Origin: an uncultured bacterium
GTDB taxonomy: Bacteria > Bacteroidota > Bacteroidia > Bacteroidales > Bacteroidaceae
Reading direction: 5' to 3'
Length of the DNA: 5,890 nucleotides
NCBI GenBank assembly: GCA_905215655.1
Contig: CAJMQT010000116.1
Location: forward strand, 1-5,890
Of this stretch, positions 5,837 to 5,890 are shown piece after piece. The notes beneath the pieces were generated by a model. It saw only the letters and a list, made by a program, of their open reading frames with translations, was not told the DNA's origin and made no database searches. Position numbers and translations under genes: made by a program. Every line of letters begins with the position of its first letter. Positions within the stretch are counted from its first letter, which is position 1.

Positions 5837-5873
5837 AAAAGGCGGTCTTTCGCAACGCAAAAGACCGCCTTTT
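5837..5873. terminator. Bidirectional hairpin terminator of the prenyl synthase unit
   Basis: A perfect 14-bp stem (5837-5850 with 5860-5873) closes a 9-base loop. It has an A-run at the left foot and a U-run at the right foot, so it could act on both strands. It lies 250 bases past the prenyl synthase stop and is the first U-tailed hairpin met by that transcript. It may also serve a leftward gene beyond the window. The stem is identical to bases within 13-49, but the loop is unrelated. Confidence 0.8.
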
Positions 5874-5890
5874 GGAATGAATTAAGAATG

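Noticed and set aside
1..5890. Insertion sequence, prophage, tRNA or a toxin-antitoxin pair
   Set aside because: No transposase, integrase, terminal inverted repeats, cloverleaf or paired small genes are visible. The direct repeats around the ATPase follow stop codons, as does the unrelated third copy, so they need not be target-site duplications.

Overview
The window looks like a chromosomal segment of a Bacteroidota bacterium, most likely a Bacteroidales of the Prevotella kind. This is inferred from three things: promoters of the TAnnTTTG (-7) type, A-rich leaders without a clear Shine-Dalgarno sequence, and the family content. No rRNA or marker gene is present to confirm it.

There are three genes. 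On the minus strand, polA (1756-4521) encodes a complete DNA polymerase I with 5' nuclease, 3'-5' proofreading and polymerase domains. It is followed, 300 bases further on the same strand, by an orphan AAA+ ATPase with a C-terminal DUF4143/PD-(D/E)XK-like domain (124-1455). On the plus strand, divergent from polA across an 87-base shared promoter region, is a long-chain trans-polyprenyl diphosphate synthase (4609-5586), probably for the menaquinone side chain. polA and the prenyl synthase are housekeeping genes with GC-rich third positions. The ATPase and its flanks are visibly more AT-rich and read as an accessory insertion downstream of polA.

The non-coding DNA is unusually ordered. Each of the three genes is followed, within 5 to 33 bases of its stop codon, by a copy of a GC-rich dispersed repeat placed in the sense of that gene (90-118, 1719-1747, 5619-5653). 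The two outward-facing transcription units (ATPase leftward, prenyl synthase rightward) end at strong hairpin terminators with an identical 14-bp stem but unrelated loops (12-50 and 5837-5873). The 300 bases between polA and the ATPase hold a repeat copy, a 60-nt hairpin with a 24-bp stem (1606-1665), an array of four units at exactly 33-nt spacing (1503-1634), and a TTTA-21-TATATTTG promoter whose -33 box lies inside the first unit of the array. The 304 bases after the prenyl synthase contain no convincing gene, only a repeat copy, small hairpins and the terminator.

The best leads are the 33-nt array overlapping the ATPase promoter, the ATPase/nuclease-like protein itself, and a consensus sliding-clamp-binding pentapeptide (QLDLF) in the linker of DNA polymerase I. 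No complete new multi-gene system is visible in this window.
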